Made by a program: the position numbers and the translations under genes. From JANYJZ01 sp964523395 (GTDB taxonomy: Bacteria; Bacteroidota; Ignavibacteria; UBA10030; SZUA-254): a DNA stretch of 64,000 bases. Positions 49,466-59,088 of this stretch are shown one piece after another. The stretch spans positions 310,001 to 374,000 of the forward strand of contig CAZFXS010000001.1 in NCBI GenBank assembly GCA_964523395.1, in the 5' to 3' direction. The notes beneath the pieces were generated by a model that saw nothing but the letters and a program-made list of their open reading frames with translations, ran no database searches and had not been told where the DNA came from. The first letter of the stretch is position 1; every line of letters begins with the position of its first letter.

Positions 49466-50404
49466 ATGATCATCGCCCGTTCACCGAGCGAAATCAGCCG
49501 TGACGAAAATACGATTCTGACTGTCGGAACATTTGACGGCGTGCATCAGGGGCATCGCGCAATCGTTGAAGAATTAATATCACGAGCGAAAAAACATTCT
49601 TCACGCACTGTTGTTGTCACGTTTGAACCGCACCCCAAAGAAGTGGTCGGCAAAGGGGAAGTTCATTTGCTTGCCGGACTTGATGAGCGGCTCGACTTGT
49701 TGCGGAAGCTTGGAGTGGATACGGTTCTGGTGCTTCAGTTTACACACGCTTTTTCACGGTTGACACCGCGTGAGTTTTTTGAAAATTACATTATTAAATA
49801 TGTCGGTGTTCGTGAAGTGGTTGTCGGACACGATCATATGTTCGGCAGAAACCGTGAAGCGGGTATTCTTGAACTGCAGCAGATAGGAAAGGAACACGGG
49901 TTTACAGCTGTTGCGGTTAATCCGGTGCTCGTCGATGACCAGATTGTCAGCAGTTCGTTTATCCGTGAAACGCTGCAAAAGGGCGAAGTTGAAAAAGCCT
50001 CCCGGCTGCTTGGCCGGCGTTATAATCTCAACGGTATTGTGGTGAAAGGAGACGGTCGCGGACGTGAAATTGGATTCCCGACGGCGAATATTCAGCCCGA
50101 TACACCAAAGAAGCTTGTACCGCTCGAAGGTGTCTATTGTGTTGAAGTTTTGGTAGATGCACATAAGCATGTTGGAATGCTGAATATCGGTGTTGCGCCG
50201 ACATTCGGGCCCGGCAGAACAAGAACTGTCGAAGTCCATCTGTTTGATGTGAACGAAACTCTGTACGGACATTCGCTGGAAGTCAGGTTCCTCAGGCGGA
50301 TACGCGAAGAAAAAAAATTTTCATCAAAAGAACAACTCATAGAACAATTACAACATGATCGCAGTGAATGTCTTGGCTGCAGTACTGCGTCGCAATTATC
50401 ATAA
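49466..50404 (+). CDS. ribF: Bifunctional riboflavin kinase/FAD synthetase
   Basis: A 312-residue enzyme, phosphorylating riboflavin to FMN and adenylating FMN to FAD. The N-terminal nucleotidyltransferase has TVGTFDGVHQGHRAIV (HIGH-like GxxHxGH) and VEVVVGHDHMFGRNREAGI-type motifs; the C-terminal kinase has GRGREIGFPTANIQP and GVYCVEVLVDAHKHVGMLNIGVAPTFG. A GTG at 49451 could also be the start; I prefer the ATG at 49466 because the added five residues show no similarity. It follows rbfA and precedes rpsO, so only truB is absent from the common order. Confidence 0.94.
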   Translation: MIIARSPSEISRDENTILTVGTFDGVHQGHRAIVEELISRAKKHSSRTVVVTFEPHPKEVVGKGEVHLLAGLDERLDLLRKLGVDTVLVLQFTHAFSRLTPREFFENYIIKYVGVREVVVGHDHMFGRNREAGILELQQIGKEHGFTAVAVNPVLVDDQIVSSSFIRETLQKGEVEKASRLLGRRYNLNGIVVKGDGRGREIGFPTANIQPDTPKKLVPLEGVYCVEVLVDAHKHVGMLNIGVAPTFGPGRTRTVEVHLFDVNETLYGHSLEVRFLRRIREEKKFSSKEQLIEQLQHDRSECLGCSTASQLS

Positions 50405-50428
50405 GATATTATTGAAGGAGATGTAACT

Positions 50429-50698
50429 ATGCCATTAACAAAAGAACAAAAAGCTGAAATAATGAAGAAGTACGGAAAATCAGCGACAGATTCCGGAACG
50501 GCAGAAGTGCAGATCGCACTGCTGACCACCAGAATCAACGAACTTTCCGGGCACTTTGACAAAAACAAAAAAGACCATCATTCCCGACGTGGATTATTAA
50601 AGATGGTCGGCAAGCGCCGCAAGTTGCTTGACTATCTTCAGGAAAAAAGTGTTGATCGCTATCGCAAGATCATCCAGGAATTAGATTTACGTAAATAA
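50429..50698 (+). CDS. rpsO: 30S ribosomal protein S15
   Basis: An 89-residue protein of the 30S central domain. PLTKEQKAEIMKKYGKSATDSGTAEVQIALLTTRINELSGHF and the end RYRKIIQELDLRK match the family; residues bind 16S helices 20-22. A strong GAAGGAG site precedes the ATG. Only 50 bases separate the stop from the pnp start, with a palindrome between them, in the usual rpsO-pnp order. Confidence 0.97.
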   Translation: MPLTKEQKAEIMKKYGKSATDSGTAEVQIALLTTRINELSGHFDKNKKDHHSRRGLLKMVGKRRKLLDYLQEKSVDRYRKIIQELDLRK

Positions 50699-50704
50699 CA
50701 GAGT

Positions 50705-50719
50705 TCCGCCGACGGCGGA
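50705..50719. repeat. GC palindrome between rpsO and pnp
   Basis: TCCGCC-GAC-GGCGGA is a perfect hairpin, belonging to the GC palindrome family. In E. coli the same spacer contains the rpsO terminator and an RNase III site controlling pnp, so this hairpin could stabilise or process the mRNA here; it has no T-tract. Confidence 0.65.
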
Positions 50720-50750
50720 TTAACGGAAGTATTTCCGAGAAAGAAAGTAC

Positions 50751-52997
50751 ATGGTAATAACAAAACAAATCGAACTCGGTGGACGGACTATGTCCATCGA
50801 AACCGGCAGGCTCGCTAAGCAGGCCGATGGCGCCGTTATGGTGCGTTACGGCGACACAATGGTGCTTGCCACAGTAGTCGCAAACAAAGAAGCGAAAGAA
50901 GGGCAGGATTTTTTCCCCCTTCAGGTGGAATATCGCGAAAAAACATCCGCCGCCGGAAAAATTCCGGGAGGGTTTTTCAAGCGTGAAGGCAGGCCTACGG
51001 AAAAAGAAATTCTCTCATCTCGCCTTATTGATCGCCCGATTCGGCCGATGTTTCCCGAATCATTCAGATGCGAAACTCAGGTGATGCTGACGGTTTATTC
51101 ATCCGACGTTGAAAATGATGGCGATATTCTTGGAGCGTTAGGTGCTTCAGCCGCATTGATGATTTCCGATATTCCTTTTGATGGGCCAATCGCGGAAGTC
51201 CGTGTCGGTAGAGTAAATGGAGAATTAATCATTAATCCGACGTTTGCTCAACTTGCAACAAGCGATATGGATGTATCGGTTGCCGGTACAAAGAGCTCCA
51301 TCGTCATGGTGGAAGGCGAAGCGAAGGAAATTTCGGAACAGGAAATGCTCGATGCATTGAAATTCGCCCATAATGCGATCGGACGGCTCTGCGATATGCA
51401 GATTGAATTGCAGAAAGAATGCGGCAAGGCCAAACGGACAGTTGAAGTCAACCCTGCCAAAAAAGTCATTTACGATGCGATGGCGAAAATTGCCCGCGCG
51501 GATGTCCGCGCAGTTACCCAAAAGCCTCTCATGAAAGATGATCGCAGCAAGGCAAATGATGAAATCCGTGATAAAGCGCTTGAGGCTTTGAAACAGCAGA
51601 TCACCTCATTAAACCTTCCCGTTAAAGAAGGCAAACCGGCTGATGCTGTCTCATTAATGGAAGCGTACAAACTTATCATTGCGGAAGCATTTCATGATAT
51701 TGAATATGAAGAAATGCGCCGGATGATTCTCGAAGACGGAAAACGCCTTGATGGACGCGGTGTTACGAATATCAGGAACATCACATCAGAAATTGGCGTG
51801 CTTCCCCGGACGCACGGGTCTGCGTTATTTACACGGGGTGAAACCCAAAGTTTGACAACTGCAACGCTCGGTACCAAGACCGATGAGCAAATTCTCGACG
51901 GATTGCTTCCTGAAACCACCAAGCGGTTTATGCTTCATTATAATTTTCCGCCATTCTCCGTTGGAGAGGTTGGAAGATTGGGAAGCACCGGCCGGCGTGA
52001 AATCGGGCATGGCAATCTTGCAGAACGTTCACTGAAAAATATTCTTCCGACCGAAGCGGAATTCCCCTACACTATACGTGTTGTTTCTGATATCCTCGAA
52101 TCAAATGGTTCTTCATCGATGGCAACGGTATGCGCGGGTTCATTAGCGCTGATGGATGCCGGTGTTCCAATGAAGAAACCGGTGGCGGGTATTGCCATGG
52201 GCCTCATTAAAGAAGGGGAAAAAATAGCCATCCTTAGTGATATTCTTGGAAATGAAGACCATCTCGGCGACATGGACTTCAAAGTGGCCGGTACGAACGA
52301 TGGTATCACCGGTTTCCAGATGGATATTAAAATTCAGGGAATTTCTTTTGATATATTCGAGAAAGCACTGGCCCAGGCAAAGGCCGGACGGTATCATATC
52401 CTTGGTGAAATGGCAAAGACAATAAGCCAGGCTCGAACAGAGCTTTCACCCTATGCGCCGCGCCTGACGACAATCAAAATTCCGACAGATATGATCGGCA
52501 GTGTTATCGGTCCCGGCGGAAAAGTGATCCGTCAGATTGTTGCCGATACCGGTGCTGAAATCAATATCGAAGATGACGGAACAGTTGTTATTGCGTCGGT
52601 TACATCTGAGGGCAGTTCCAAGGCATTGGCAATCATTAATAAGATTGTTGAAGTGCCTGAGATTGGAAAAGTCTATCCCGGAAAAGTCACACGCGTCATG
52701 GATTTTGGGGCGTTTGTTGAATTCCTTCCGGGCAAGGAAGGGCTTGTTCACATCTCTCACCTTGACATGAACCGCGTCAATAAAGTTACCGACGTGGTGA
52801 ACGTCGGTGATGCTGTTGAAGTGAAACTCATTAAGAAAGACGAGGAAGGCCGGTATAATCTGAGCCGCAAAGCGCTGATGCCCGGGTATGATGCCGAAGC
52901 CGAAGCTGCGAAGGATGCGGAACGGAAGAAAGACCGCGGACCGCGCCGCGACGGAGGTGGCAATCGCGGCGGACATAGCCGGCACAACCGGAATTAA
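50751..52997 (+). CDS. pnp: Polyribonucleotide nucleotidyltransferase
   Basis: A 748-residue phosphorolytic 3'-5' exoribonuclease. Two RNase PH domains are joined by a helical domain; motifs include VMVRYGDTMVLATVVANKEAKEGQDFFPLQVEYREK and FFKREGRPTEKEILSSRLIDRPIRPMFP in the first, FPYTIRVVSDILESNGSSSMATVCAGSLALMDAGVP and GMDFKVAGTNDGITGFQMDIKI in the second. Then KH (about 565-625, MIGSVIGPGGKVIRQI) and S1 (about 635-700, GKVYPGKVTRVMDFGAFVEFLPGKEGLVHISHL) and a basic RGG-like tail. It degrades mRNA and is the last gene of the operon. Confidence 0.97.
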   Translation: MVITKQIELGGRTMSIETGRLAKQADGAVMVRYGDTMVLATVVANKEAKEGQDFFPLQVEYREKTSAAGKIPGGFFKREGRPTEKEILSSRLIDRPIRPMFPESFRCETQVMLTVYSSDVENDGDILGALGASAALMISDIPFDGPIAEVRVGRVNGELIINPTFAQLATSDMDVSVAGTKSSIVMVEGEAKEISEQEMLDALKFAHNAIGRLCDMQIELQKECGKAKRTVEVNPAKKVIYDAMAKIARADVRAVTQKPLMKDDRSKANDEIRDKALEALKQQITSLNLPVKEGKPADAVSLMEAYKLIIAEAFHDIEYEEMRRMILEDGKRLDGRGVTNIRNITSEIGVLPRTHGSALFTRGETQSLTTATLGTKTDEQILDGLLPETTKRFMLHYNFPPFSVGEVGRLGSTGRREIGHGNLAERSLKNILPTEAEFPYTIRVVSDILESNGSSSMATVCAGSLALMDAGVPMKKPVAGIAMGLIKEGEKIAILSDILGNEDHLGDMDFKVAGTNDGITGFQMDIKIQGISFDIFEKALAQAKAGRYHILGEMAKTISQARTELSPYAPRLTTIKIPTDMIGSVIGPGGKVIRQIVADTGAEINIEDDGTVVIASVTSEGSSKALAIINKIVEVPEIGKVYPGKVTRVMDFGAFVEFLPGKEGLVHISHLDMNRVNKVTDVVNVGDAVEVKLIKKDEEGRYNLSRKALMPGYDAEAEAAKDAERKKDRGPRRDGGGNRGGHSRHNRN

Positions 52998-53014
52998 CTG
53001 TAACTCATAAAACA

Positions 53015-53072
53015 CAAGATGCCCGGCGCGATTCGTTGAAACAATTATCGCCCGGGCATTGTTGTTATCTTG
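53015..53072 (+). terminator. Long hairpin after pnp
   Basis: CAAGATGCCCGG (53015-53026) pairs with CCGGGCAT and the downstream ATCTTG (53067-53072) through internal loops; inside, GCGAT pairs with ATCGC. No T-run follows, so it may act in RNA stability or as a rho-type stop. The gpmI start lies 20 bases further. Confidence 0.55.
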
Positions 53073-53092
53073 ATTTGCAATGATGGAATGAT

Positions 53093-54619
53093 ATGAACGC
53101 GAAAACACTCTTAATAATACTCGACGGTTTCGGTATCGGCAAAAACCCGAATATCGATGCCATTGCGCAGGCAAACAAACCTTTTATCGATTATCTGTTC
53201 CGGACATATCCCTGGACAACTATTAATGCGTCAAGCGAAGATGTTGGTCTGCCGATGGGGCAGATGGGAAATTCAGAAGTCGGTCACATGAATATTGGTG
53301 CAGGACGTGTGGTGTATCAGGAAATCACACGGATTAACCGTTCGATCCGCATGGGAGATTTTTTTGAGAAGGAGGCGTTCCTTGGCGCGATTGAATACGT
53401 CAAGAAAAATAATTCTGCGCTTCATCTTATCGGACTCCTTTCCGATGGCGGTGTTCATAGCCTGAACGCGCATCTGTATGCCCTTATTGATTTGGCAAAA
53501 AAACATAATCTGACGAAAGTATATGTTCACGCGCTTCTGGACGGGCGGGACACCCCCCCGCAAAACGGTGTGTTGTATCTCCAGCAATTGCTTGAGAGGA
53601 TGGATCAGGTCGGTGTCGGTAAAATAGCTACAATCATCGGCAGGTATTACGGCATGGACCGGGACAACAGATGGGACCGTACGGAAAAAACATACCGGAT
53701 GATGACGGAAGGTGTCGGGATGAAAACTGCAGATCCGCTCGGTGCTGTCCGCGCTTCCTATCAGCAGGAAGTTACTGACGAATTCATAGCACCAATTGTT
53801 GTCGAGCAGGAAGATGGCTCTGTCTCCTCAATAAAAGACAACGATGCCGTGATCTATTTTAATTTCCGGACAGACAGAACCCGTCAGCTTACACGCGCAT
53901 TCATTGATGAACCATTTGACAAGTTTCCGAGAAAAAAACTTGCCATATATTATGCGACGATGACGCAATACCATGAAGATTTCAAATGCCCGGTCGCGTT
54001 TCCTCCGACATTTCTTACCAAAACTCTTGGCGAAATTATTTCTCAGCTTGGTCTGAAACAACTGCATATTGCCGAAACTGAGAAATACGCACATGTGACA
54101 TTCTTTTTCAATGGGGGAAGGGAAGAACCTTTTCCCGGAGAAGACAGGATGCTGGTTCCCTCGCCTCGCGGAGTGGCTACCTACGATTTGAAACCGGAAA
54201 TGAGCGCCTATGGAATCACTGAAAAAGCGCTCGAAGGTCTTTCGTCGGGGACGTACAGTTTTATGGTGATGAATTATGCCAACACCGATATGGTCGGGCA
54301 TTCCGGGAAAATGGACGCTACGATTAAAGCGGTCCAGGTGGTTGATGATTGCCTGAGTAAAGTCGTTCCCGCGGCAATACAAAACGGATTTACGGTTCTC
54401 ATTACTGCCGATCATGGCAACGCTGACAAAATGATGGATGAGAACGGAGGCCCGCATACTGCGCACACGACCAACTGGGTGCCGTTTATTCTGGTAAGTG
54501 ATACTGCGAAGTATCAGCTTCGGGGGGAAGGAAAATTGGCAGATATAACCCCGACGATCTTACAGATCATGGGAATTCCTCAGCCGAAGGAAATGGATGG
54601 CGTCTCGCTCATTCAATAA
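53093..54619 (+). CDS. gpmI: 2,3-bisphosphoglycerate-independent phosphoglycerate mutase
   Basis: A 508-residue glycolytic enzyme needing two Mn2+ ions. Catalytic serine S61 is in MGNSEVGHMNIGAGRVVYQE; metal ligands D11 (LLIILDGFGIG) and the C-terminal ITADHGNADKM and GGPHTAHTTNWVPFI are visible, with the transferase domain between (GLLSDGGVHSLNAHLYAL, LDGRDTPPQ). It has no cofactor-dependent counterpart in this window. It ends nine bases from the convergent bshC gene. Confidence 0.97.
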   Translation: MNAKTLLIILDGFGIGKNPNIDAIAQANKPFIDYLFRTYPWTTINASSEDVGLPMGQMGNSEVGHMNIGAGRVVYQEITRINRSIRMGDFFEKEAFLGAIEYVKKNNSALHLIGLLSDGGVHSLNAHLYALIDLAKKHNLTKVYVHALLDGRDTPPQNGVLYLQQLLERMDQVGVGKIATIIGRYYGMDRDNRWDRTEKTYRMMTEGVGMKTADPLGAVRASYQQEVTDEFIAPIVVEQEDGSVSSIKDNDAVIYFNFRTDRTRQLTRAFIDEPFDKFPRKKLAIYYATMTQYHEDFKCPVAFPPTFLTKTLGEIISQLGLKQLHIAETEKYAHVTFFFNGGREEPFPGEDRMLVPSPRGVATYDLKPEMSAYGITEKALEGLSSGTYSFMVMNYANTDMVGHSGKMDATIKAVQVVDDCLSKVVPAAIQNGFTVLITADHGNADKMMDENGGPHTAHTTNWVPFILVSDTAKYQLRGEGKLADITPTILQIMGIPQPKEMDGVSLIQ

Positions 54620-54628
54620 CGCTTGTTG

Positions 54629-56329
54629 TTATTGCTGAAGTGATGCTTCTGATTCAACGGCTACGGCTTTTACGGGCGGTTGGGGTGTAATAATCTGATG
54701 GCGGAAGTCTCCTATCTGCAGAACCTCATTTAGCTGTGCGACAAAATTCATTCCGAATTTATTCAGGAAATAAATGACATTCAATTCGCGTTCCTGATAA
54801 TTCCCGTTGGGGAAAATTGCGTTGGAAATTTTCTCTACCTGCCTTAATGCAACATCATGCTTCCGCTTCTGGGCCTCGAGAACTTTTTCCTTCAGGGTGT
54901 GAAGATATGACTCAATTTTGGAACGGGTCGTTTCAAGGGATCCGAGGAGTGTCGGGTCGATATAATTTAATCCGAATTTCATCTCGTTCAACTGGTCGTT
55001 AAGGCGCTGGATTGCCTCAGCAAACATTTCATCCGTATTAACTTCCGATGTCATTTCAACAACCTTCTGACTAAGCTGACGGAACTCATCAAAAAATTCC
55101 ATAAGCTCCAGTTCATACTTATCCATAGTCCTGAAATGCCGTTCCTCGACTATAGTTGCGCTCGCGCGGGGGTAAATAACAGGCATCGTCAGATTAAAGT
55201 ACGAGTAGACCGGCTTGAGTTGGGCGAAATAGGCAATCTCTGATGGTCCCGCGACATACGCGAGCGTTGGCAGGAGTGTATCCTGACAAATAGGACGGAG
55301 GGCAACATTTGGACTGAGCTGTTCAGGCGTTTCCGTTGCAATACGAGCCAGCTCTTCTTTTTGAAGGAAATGGCGCGTGCCCTTCAGGCTGAAATCCGTT
55401 TCCCGCGGTTCAATAAAATACCGTCCATCTTTATGGTACAGAAAAAGATTCATTGCCTTGGTTTTGATCTGAGCATGATAGCGATCTTCCAGTTCCGCGC
55501 TTCGCTGAATGATAAGCTGGGATACCTTTGGATAATTGGAAATCTCTTTCAGGAAAACAGGGGAGAGAAGCTTCTTCATCCGGGGGTCGTTCGAGGAAAT
55601 AAATACCAGCCCCTCTTCCGCAAACAGCTTGTTCATCATGGAGACGAAAGCGTTATTAAACGTAGCTCCTAAAGTATAAGATTGTCGGAAAAAATCAATG
55701 ACGTCGTCCTTGAACTCGGAATTTGAAATTGTATTTCGGATCTGCTCAAAAAATTGTGTGAGGTAGTCGTCAAATGTAATTTCACCGACTGCTCCCATAT
55801 TCTTAACGGCCGGTTTACCCTTTACAAGATATTCAATGGATACGGGCTGATGCTCAGTGTTTAATAACCCGACTTTATTCATTTCTTCAAAGTCGTGGTC
55901 TTCGCCTTCCAGCCAGAACACAGGCACGAAACGATAGCCGGGATACAGCTCCCGCAATTGTTTTGTCAGCTTTATTGCGGTTAATGTTTTGTAAATTGTA
56001 TATAACGGTCCGCCAAGCATTCCTACTTGTTGCCCTGTGACGATCGCAAGCGTGTTTTCGTGTTTCAGGTCTTCGATATGTGATAGTGTAAGTTCGGGGC
56101 AATGCCACCGGAGGTTCTGATCGCGAAGAATTTCGGGGATGAGAGACCGATGGGGGAAACTTCCGGCGATTGTTGCGGCATGTTTTTCCAAACCGTGAAG
56201 ATTGTGAAAATCACATTCAAAGAAGTGCTGGACCTTCTGGTAATCCGTAATGTAATCGCGGTATAGTTTAGAAAATCCGCCTGCTCCGGAAGGAAGATCA
56301 GTAATAGGTATATGTGTTGTTTGTTTCAT
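54629..56329 (-). CDS. bshC: Bacillithiol biosynthesis cysteine-adding enzyme BshC
   Basis: A 566-residue protein. The frame opens at 56410, but ATG 56329 (MKQTTHIPITDLPSGAGGFSKLYRDYI) gives the standard N-terminus. Seen are the Rossmann-like LAIVTGQQVGMLGGPLYTIYKTLTAIKL segment, WLEGEDHDFEEMN, LPTLAYVAGPSEIAYFAQLKPVYSYF, and a C-terminal coiled-coil region (about 430-530). BshC adds cysteine to glucosaminyl-malate, completing bacillithiol, a redox thiol of FCB and Firmicutes. No bshA or bshB is nearby. It converges with gpmI; a small AATAAC/GTTATT hairpin lies at the junction. Confidence 0.95.
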   Translation of the reverse strand: MKQTTHIPITDLPSGAGGFSKLYRDYITDYQKVQHFFECDFHNLHGLEKHAATIAGSFPHRSLIPEILRDQNLRWHCPELTLSHIEDLKHENTLAIVTGQQVGMLGGPLYTIYKTLTAIKLTKQLRELYPGYRFVPVFWLEGEDHDFEEMNKVGLLNTEHQPVSIEYLVKGKPAVKNMGAVGEITFDDYLTQFFEQIRNTISNSEFKDDVIDFFRQSYTLGATFNNAFVSMMNKLFAEEGLVFISSNDPRMKKLLSPVFLKEISNYPKVSQLIIQRSAELEDRYHAQIKTKAMNLFLYHKDGRYFIEPRETDFSLKGTRHFLQKEELARIATETPEQLSPNVALRPICQDTLLPTLAYVAGPSEIAYFAQLKPVYSYFNLTMPVIYPRASATIVEERHFRTMDKYELELMEFFDEFRQLSQKVVEMTSEVNTDEMFAEAIQRLNDQLNEMKFGLNYIDPTLLGSLETTRSKIESYLHTLKEKVLEAQKRKHDVALRQVEKISNAIFPNGNYQERELNVIYFLNKFGMNFVAQLNEVLQIGDFRHQIITPQPPVKAVAVESEASLQQ

Positions 56330-56696
56330 GAGCTTTCTGACGATGGTTGGATTGACGAAAATATACTGCTTCAACCTTTGATAAGCAAACAATTGATGTG
56401 GCAAAATCAAACATGTGAGTCGAAAAACCTGCGAAGTGTGTTAACTTATTGCGGAGATTGTTCCTTGGCTCTTATTCTGTTCCCGGAGTAGGCACAACTG
56501 AACGACCACCGTCATCTGCAGGAGGCTGAAGCGGTAAGATAAAAAGTACCCGGTCTGCCTAAAGCTCTTGAGGGTGAAATATCAATCAAAACAGTTAAAT
56601 AAGACAAAAAAATCCTAAAATTTGTTTGACAAACATTCATTTTTTGCTTATATTTTCGTGCTTTAAATCCTTATCGTATCACCTCTTAAGTGAGTA
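56330..56696. other. Spacer between bshC and the Rieske operon
   Basis: A 367-base divergent spacer without a coding region or RNA gene I can support. The promoter at 56626 lies near its right end; bshC's promoter must be in the left part but is not clear. Confidence 0.5.
56626..56654 (+). promoter_or_regulatory. Promoter of the Rieske/cytochrome b operon
   Basis: TTGACA at 56626-56631 and TATATT at 56649-56654 with a 17-base spacer; the best promoter-like sequence in the window. Transcription would begin near 56662 and the start codon is at 56697. Confidence 0.75.
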
Positions 56697-57350
56697 ATGG
56701 AAAATCAGAACAAGGGTACTTCAGATCCGGCATCCACTTCTGCAGAACAGGCGGGCATTAAACCTGCACCTCCGACTGCTAAACCACCTGTGGCGGCTGC
56801 TAAGCCGGTGGCTGCGGTAAAAAAACCAAAACAAGACAAAGCGCCTGAAAACGATCCGGGAATCTGGCGCATCGGCAGACGGAATTTCTTTTCCATAGCA
56901 GGGTGGGCGGCGTTCTTTGTATTTATTGCCACGTCGACCATTGCCACACTCCGAATGATGTTTCCCAGAATCCTTTACGAACCGCCATCTGCGTTTAAGG
57001 CCGGTTTTCCAGATGATTATGTCGTTGGTGAAGTAAGCGAAAAATACAAAGACGATTATCGCGTCTGGATCGTCCGCAACCAGGAAGGATTTTACGCGTT
57101 GTCGGCGATTTGCACACACCTTGGTTGTACCCCACGCTGGCTGGCGGCAGAAAGCAAGTTTAAATGCCCATGTCATGGAAGCGGGTTTCGCCCGACCGGC
57201 ATTAACTTTGAAGGTCCCGCTCCGCGTCCGCTCGAACGGTTGAAAATTTCCCTTGCTGATGATGGTCAGATTCTTATCGACCGGAAGATAAAATTTTTAT
57301 ATGAAAACGGCGATTGGATAAAGCCGGATTGTTTCCTGAAATACTCATAA
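56697..57350 (+). CDS. Rieske [2Fe-2S] iron-sulfur subunit
   Basis: A 217-residue protein. Residues 20-45 are Ala/Pro/Lys-rich; a twin-arginine stretch IGRRNFFSIAG (R61, R62) precedes the membrane helix at about 64-85, indicating Tat-dependent export. The C-terminal domain has C139, H141 and C144 in CTHLGC, and C157, C159 and H160 in CPCHGSG; C139, H141, C157 and H160 would hold the cluster, with a C144-C159 disulfide. It oxidises quinol at the outer side of the membrane. It is the first gene of a four-gene operon encoding a quinol-oxidising complex. Confidence 0.95.
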   Translation: MENQNKGTSDPASTSAEQAGIKPAPPTAKPPVAAAKPVAAVKKPKQDKAPENDPGIWRIGRRNFFSIAGWAAFFVFIATSTIATLRMMFPRILYEPPSAFKAGFPDDYVVGEVSEKYKDDYRVWIVRNQEGFYALSAICTHLGCTPRWLAAESKFKCPCHGSGFRPTGINFEGPAPRPLERLKISLADDGQILIDRKIKFLYENGDWIKPDCFLKYS

Positions 57351-57376
57351 GCTTATCTGAATTTTTTGGAGATTGA

Positions 57377-58153
57377 ATGTTAAAGATACGGGAAAAACTT
57401 CAGCAGTCTGAAGTTTGGAAATCGATTTTCCGCCATAATTATCAGGACACCAATCGTAACAGAGCGTTGCAGATTGTCGACAACGTTTTTCTGCATTTGC
57501 ACCCCGTGCGCATACCGCGACATGCCACCAATATCGGCTTTACATGGGGGATGGGGGGAATTACCTTTCTTCTCTTCATCATTCTCACCATTACCGGTGT
57601 TATTCTCATGTTCTATTACCGGCCTGCCGCAGAATACGCATACGAGGATATGAAATATCTTATGAACGATGTGGCGTTCGGTCCGTTGATCAGGAATATG
57701 CATCGTTGGGCAGCGCACGCTATGGTTATTACCGTTATGCTTCACATGTTTCGTGTGTTTCTTACTGGTTCATATAAAGCGCCCCGGCAATTTAACTGGG
57801 TGGTTGGTGTTATTCTCCTCGTGTTAACTCTGTTGCTCAGTTTTACGGGTTATCTGCTTCCATGGGATCAGCTGGCGATCTGGGCTGTGACTGTCGGAAC
57901 GAACATGGCACGTGCAACACCGCTCCTTGGTCATGAAGGTCCTTTCGGCCCTGCACTTGGAATGAGAATAGATAACGACGTACGGTTTGTATTGCTCGGC
58001 GGCACTCAGGTTGGGCCTCCGACACTGCTCAGGTTTTATGTTGGTCATTGTATTTTTCTTCCTTTAATTGCATCTATCTTCATGATTGTTCACTTCTGGA
58101 GAATCAGAAAAGACGGTGGTATCTCCGGACCGACTTCAACAGTTAAAGAATAA
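57377..58153 (+). CDS. Cytochrome b6-like subunit
   Basis: A 258-residue four-helix cytochrome b N-terminal half. Haem ligand pairs are in MHRWAAHAMVITVMLH (14-residue spacing) and GHCIFLPLIASIFMIVH (15-residue spacing, a b6-type feature). The N-terminus lacks the cysteine that holds haem ci in b6f complexes. SFTGYLLPWDQLAIWAVTVGTNM and RFVLLGG are seen. It is followed 26 bases later by a separate C-terminal half gene, so the split is b6f-like and not bc1-like. Confidence 0.93.
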   Translation: MLKIREKLQQSEVWKSIFRHNYQDTNRNRALQIVDNVFLHLHPVRIPRHATNIGFTWGMGGITFLLFIILTITGVILMFYYRPAAEYAYEDMKYLMNDVAFGPLIRNMHRWAAHAMVITVMLHMFRVFLTGSYKAPRQFNWVVGVILLVLTLLLSFTGYLLPWDQLAIWAVTVGTNMARATPLLGHEGPFGPALGMRIDNDVRFVLLGGTQVGPPTLLRFYVGHCIFLPLIASIFMIVHFWRIRKDGGISGPTSTVKE

Positions 58154-58179
58154 ATTTTTACAAAGGATAGACAACCTCA

Positions 58180-59064
58180 ATGCATAATGTTTGGGAATTA
58201 GTAAAGAAGCCTGATAACATCCCGATTGTCGGCTTGTTGCTTCTGGTGATTATTTATACATGGTGGTCATTCTACAAGGCGTTGAAGAATGATAAACAGG
58301 GATTCATCGATGAAGCAAAGCTGAGTGAGAAAATACAGGTATGGCCTAATCTTGTCCGCGTGGAATTTCTCGCTTCACTCTTTGTTATGGTCGTGCTTGT
58401 GTTCTGGTCGTTTCTTATCGATGCACCGCTCGAAGAGGCAGCAAACCCCACATTGACTCCAAACCCGTCAAAAGCGCCCTGGTACTTTCTCGGATTGCAG
58501 GAAATGCTGGTCTACTTCGATCCCTGGATTGCCGGTGTCGTTATGCCCTCGATTATCATTGTCGGGTTGATGGCAATTCCGTATATCGATATCAATGAAA
58601 AGGGGAACGGATATTACACCTACAAGGAACGGAAATTTTCTATCCTTACTTTTTGCTTTGGTTTTCTTGTCCTATGGGTTTCACTTATTGTTCTAGGAAC
58701 CTTCTGGCGCGGGCCGGGATGGTATTTTTTCTTCCCATGGCAGGAATGGGATACGCATCGCGTTGTGGCTCTGACAAATATCGATCTTTCCGAATTGTTC
58801 GGTATTCATACACGCCGCGCAGATAACAGCTTAAATCCTGTGGCATTTATTTTCGGAGCCGTTCTCGTTCTCGGGTATTATTCTCTCACCGGCGTGTACT
58901 GGATGAAAAAGAAAAATACCGAGATCATGAAAAAACTTGGATTCGTGAAATACAATATCGTTGCGTTTTTGTTTCTGAGTATGGCGGCGCTCCCGATTAA
59001 AATGGTGTTGCGTATCGGTTTCAATATCAAATATGTGTGGGTAACACCCTGGTTCAACATCTAA
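58180..59064 (+). CDS. Subunit IV-like cytochrome b C-terminal protein
   Basis: A 294-residue membrane protein corresponding to subunit IV. The region around the quinol site reads NPSKAPWYFLGLQEMLVYFDPWIAG, so the usual PEWY is APWY with no glutamate, as in some menaquinone-using complexes. Hydrophobic helices at about 14-31, 64-84, 118-142, 161-183, 225-245 and 258-276 make it longer than plastid subunit IV. It lies 24 bases upstream of the multihaem cytochrome gene. Confidence 0.88.
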   Translation: MHNVWELVKKPDNIPIVGLLLLVIIYTWWSFYKALKNDKQGFIDEAKLSEKIQVWPNLVRVEFLASLFVMVVLVFWSFLIDAPLEEAANPTLTPNPSKAPWYFLGLQEMLVYFDPWIAGVVMPSIIIVGLMAIPYIDINEKGNGYYTYKERKFSILTFCFGFLVLWVSLIVLGTFWRGPGWYFFFPWQEWDTHRVVALTNIDLSELFGIHTRRADNSLNPVAFIFGAVLVLGYYSLTGVYWMKKKNTEIMKKLGFVKYNIVAFLFLSMAALPIKMVLRIGFNIKYVWVTPWFNI

Positions 59065-59088
59065 TATCCTGAATTTTATTACGGTCCT

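Noticed and set aside
54610..54640. Bidirectional terminator between gpmI and bshC
   Set aside because: AATAAC/GTTATT forms a weak hairpin without T-tracts, so I did not list it as a terminator.
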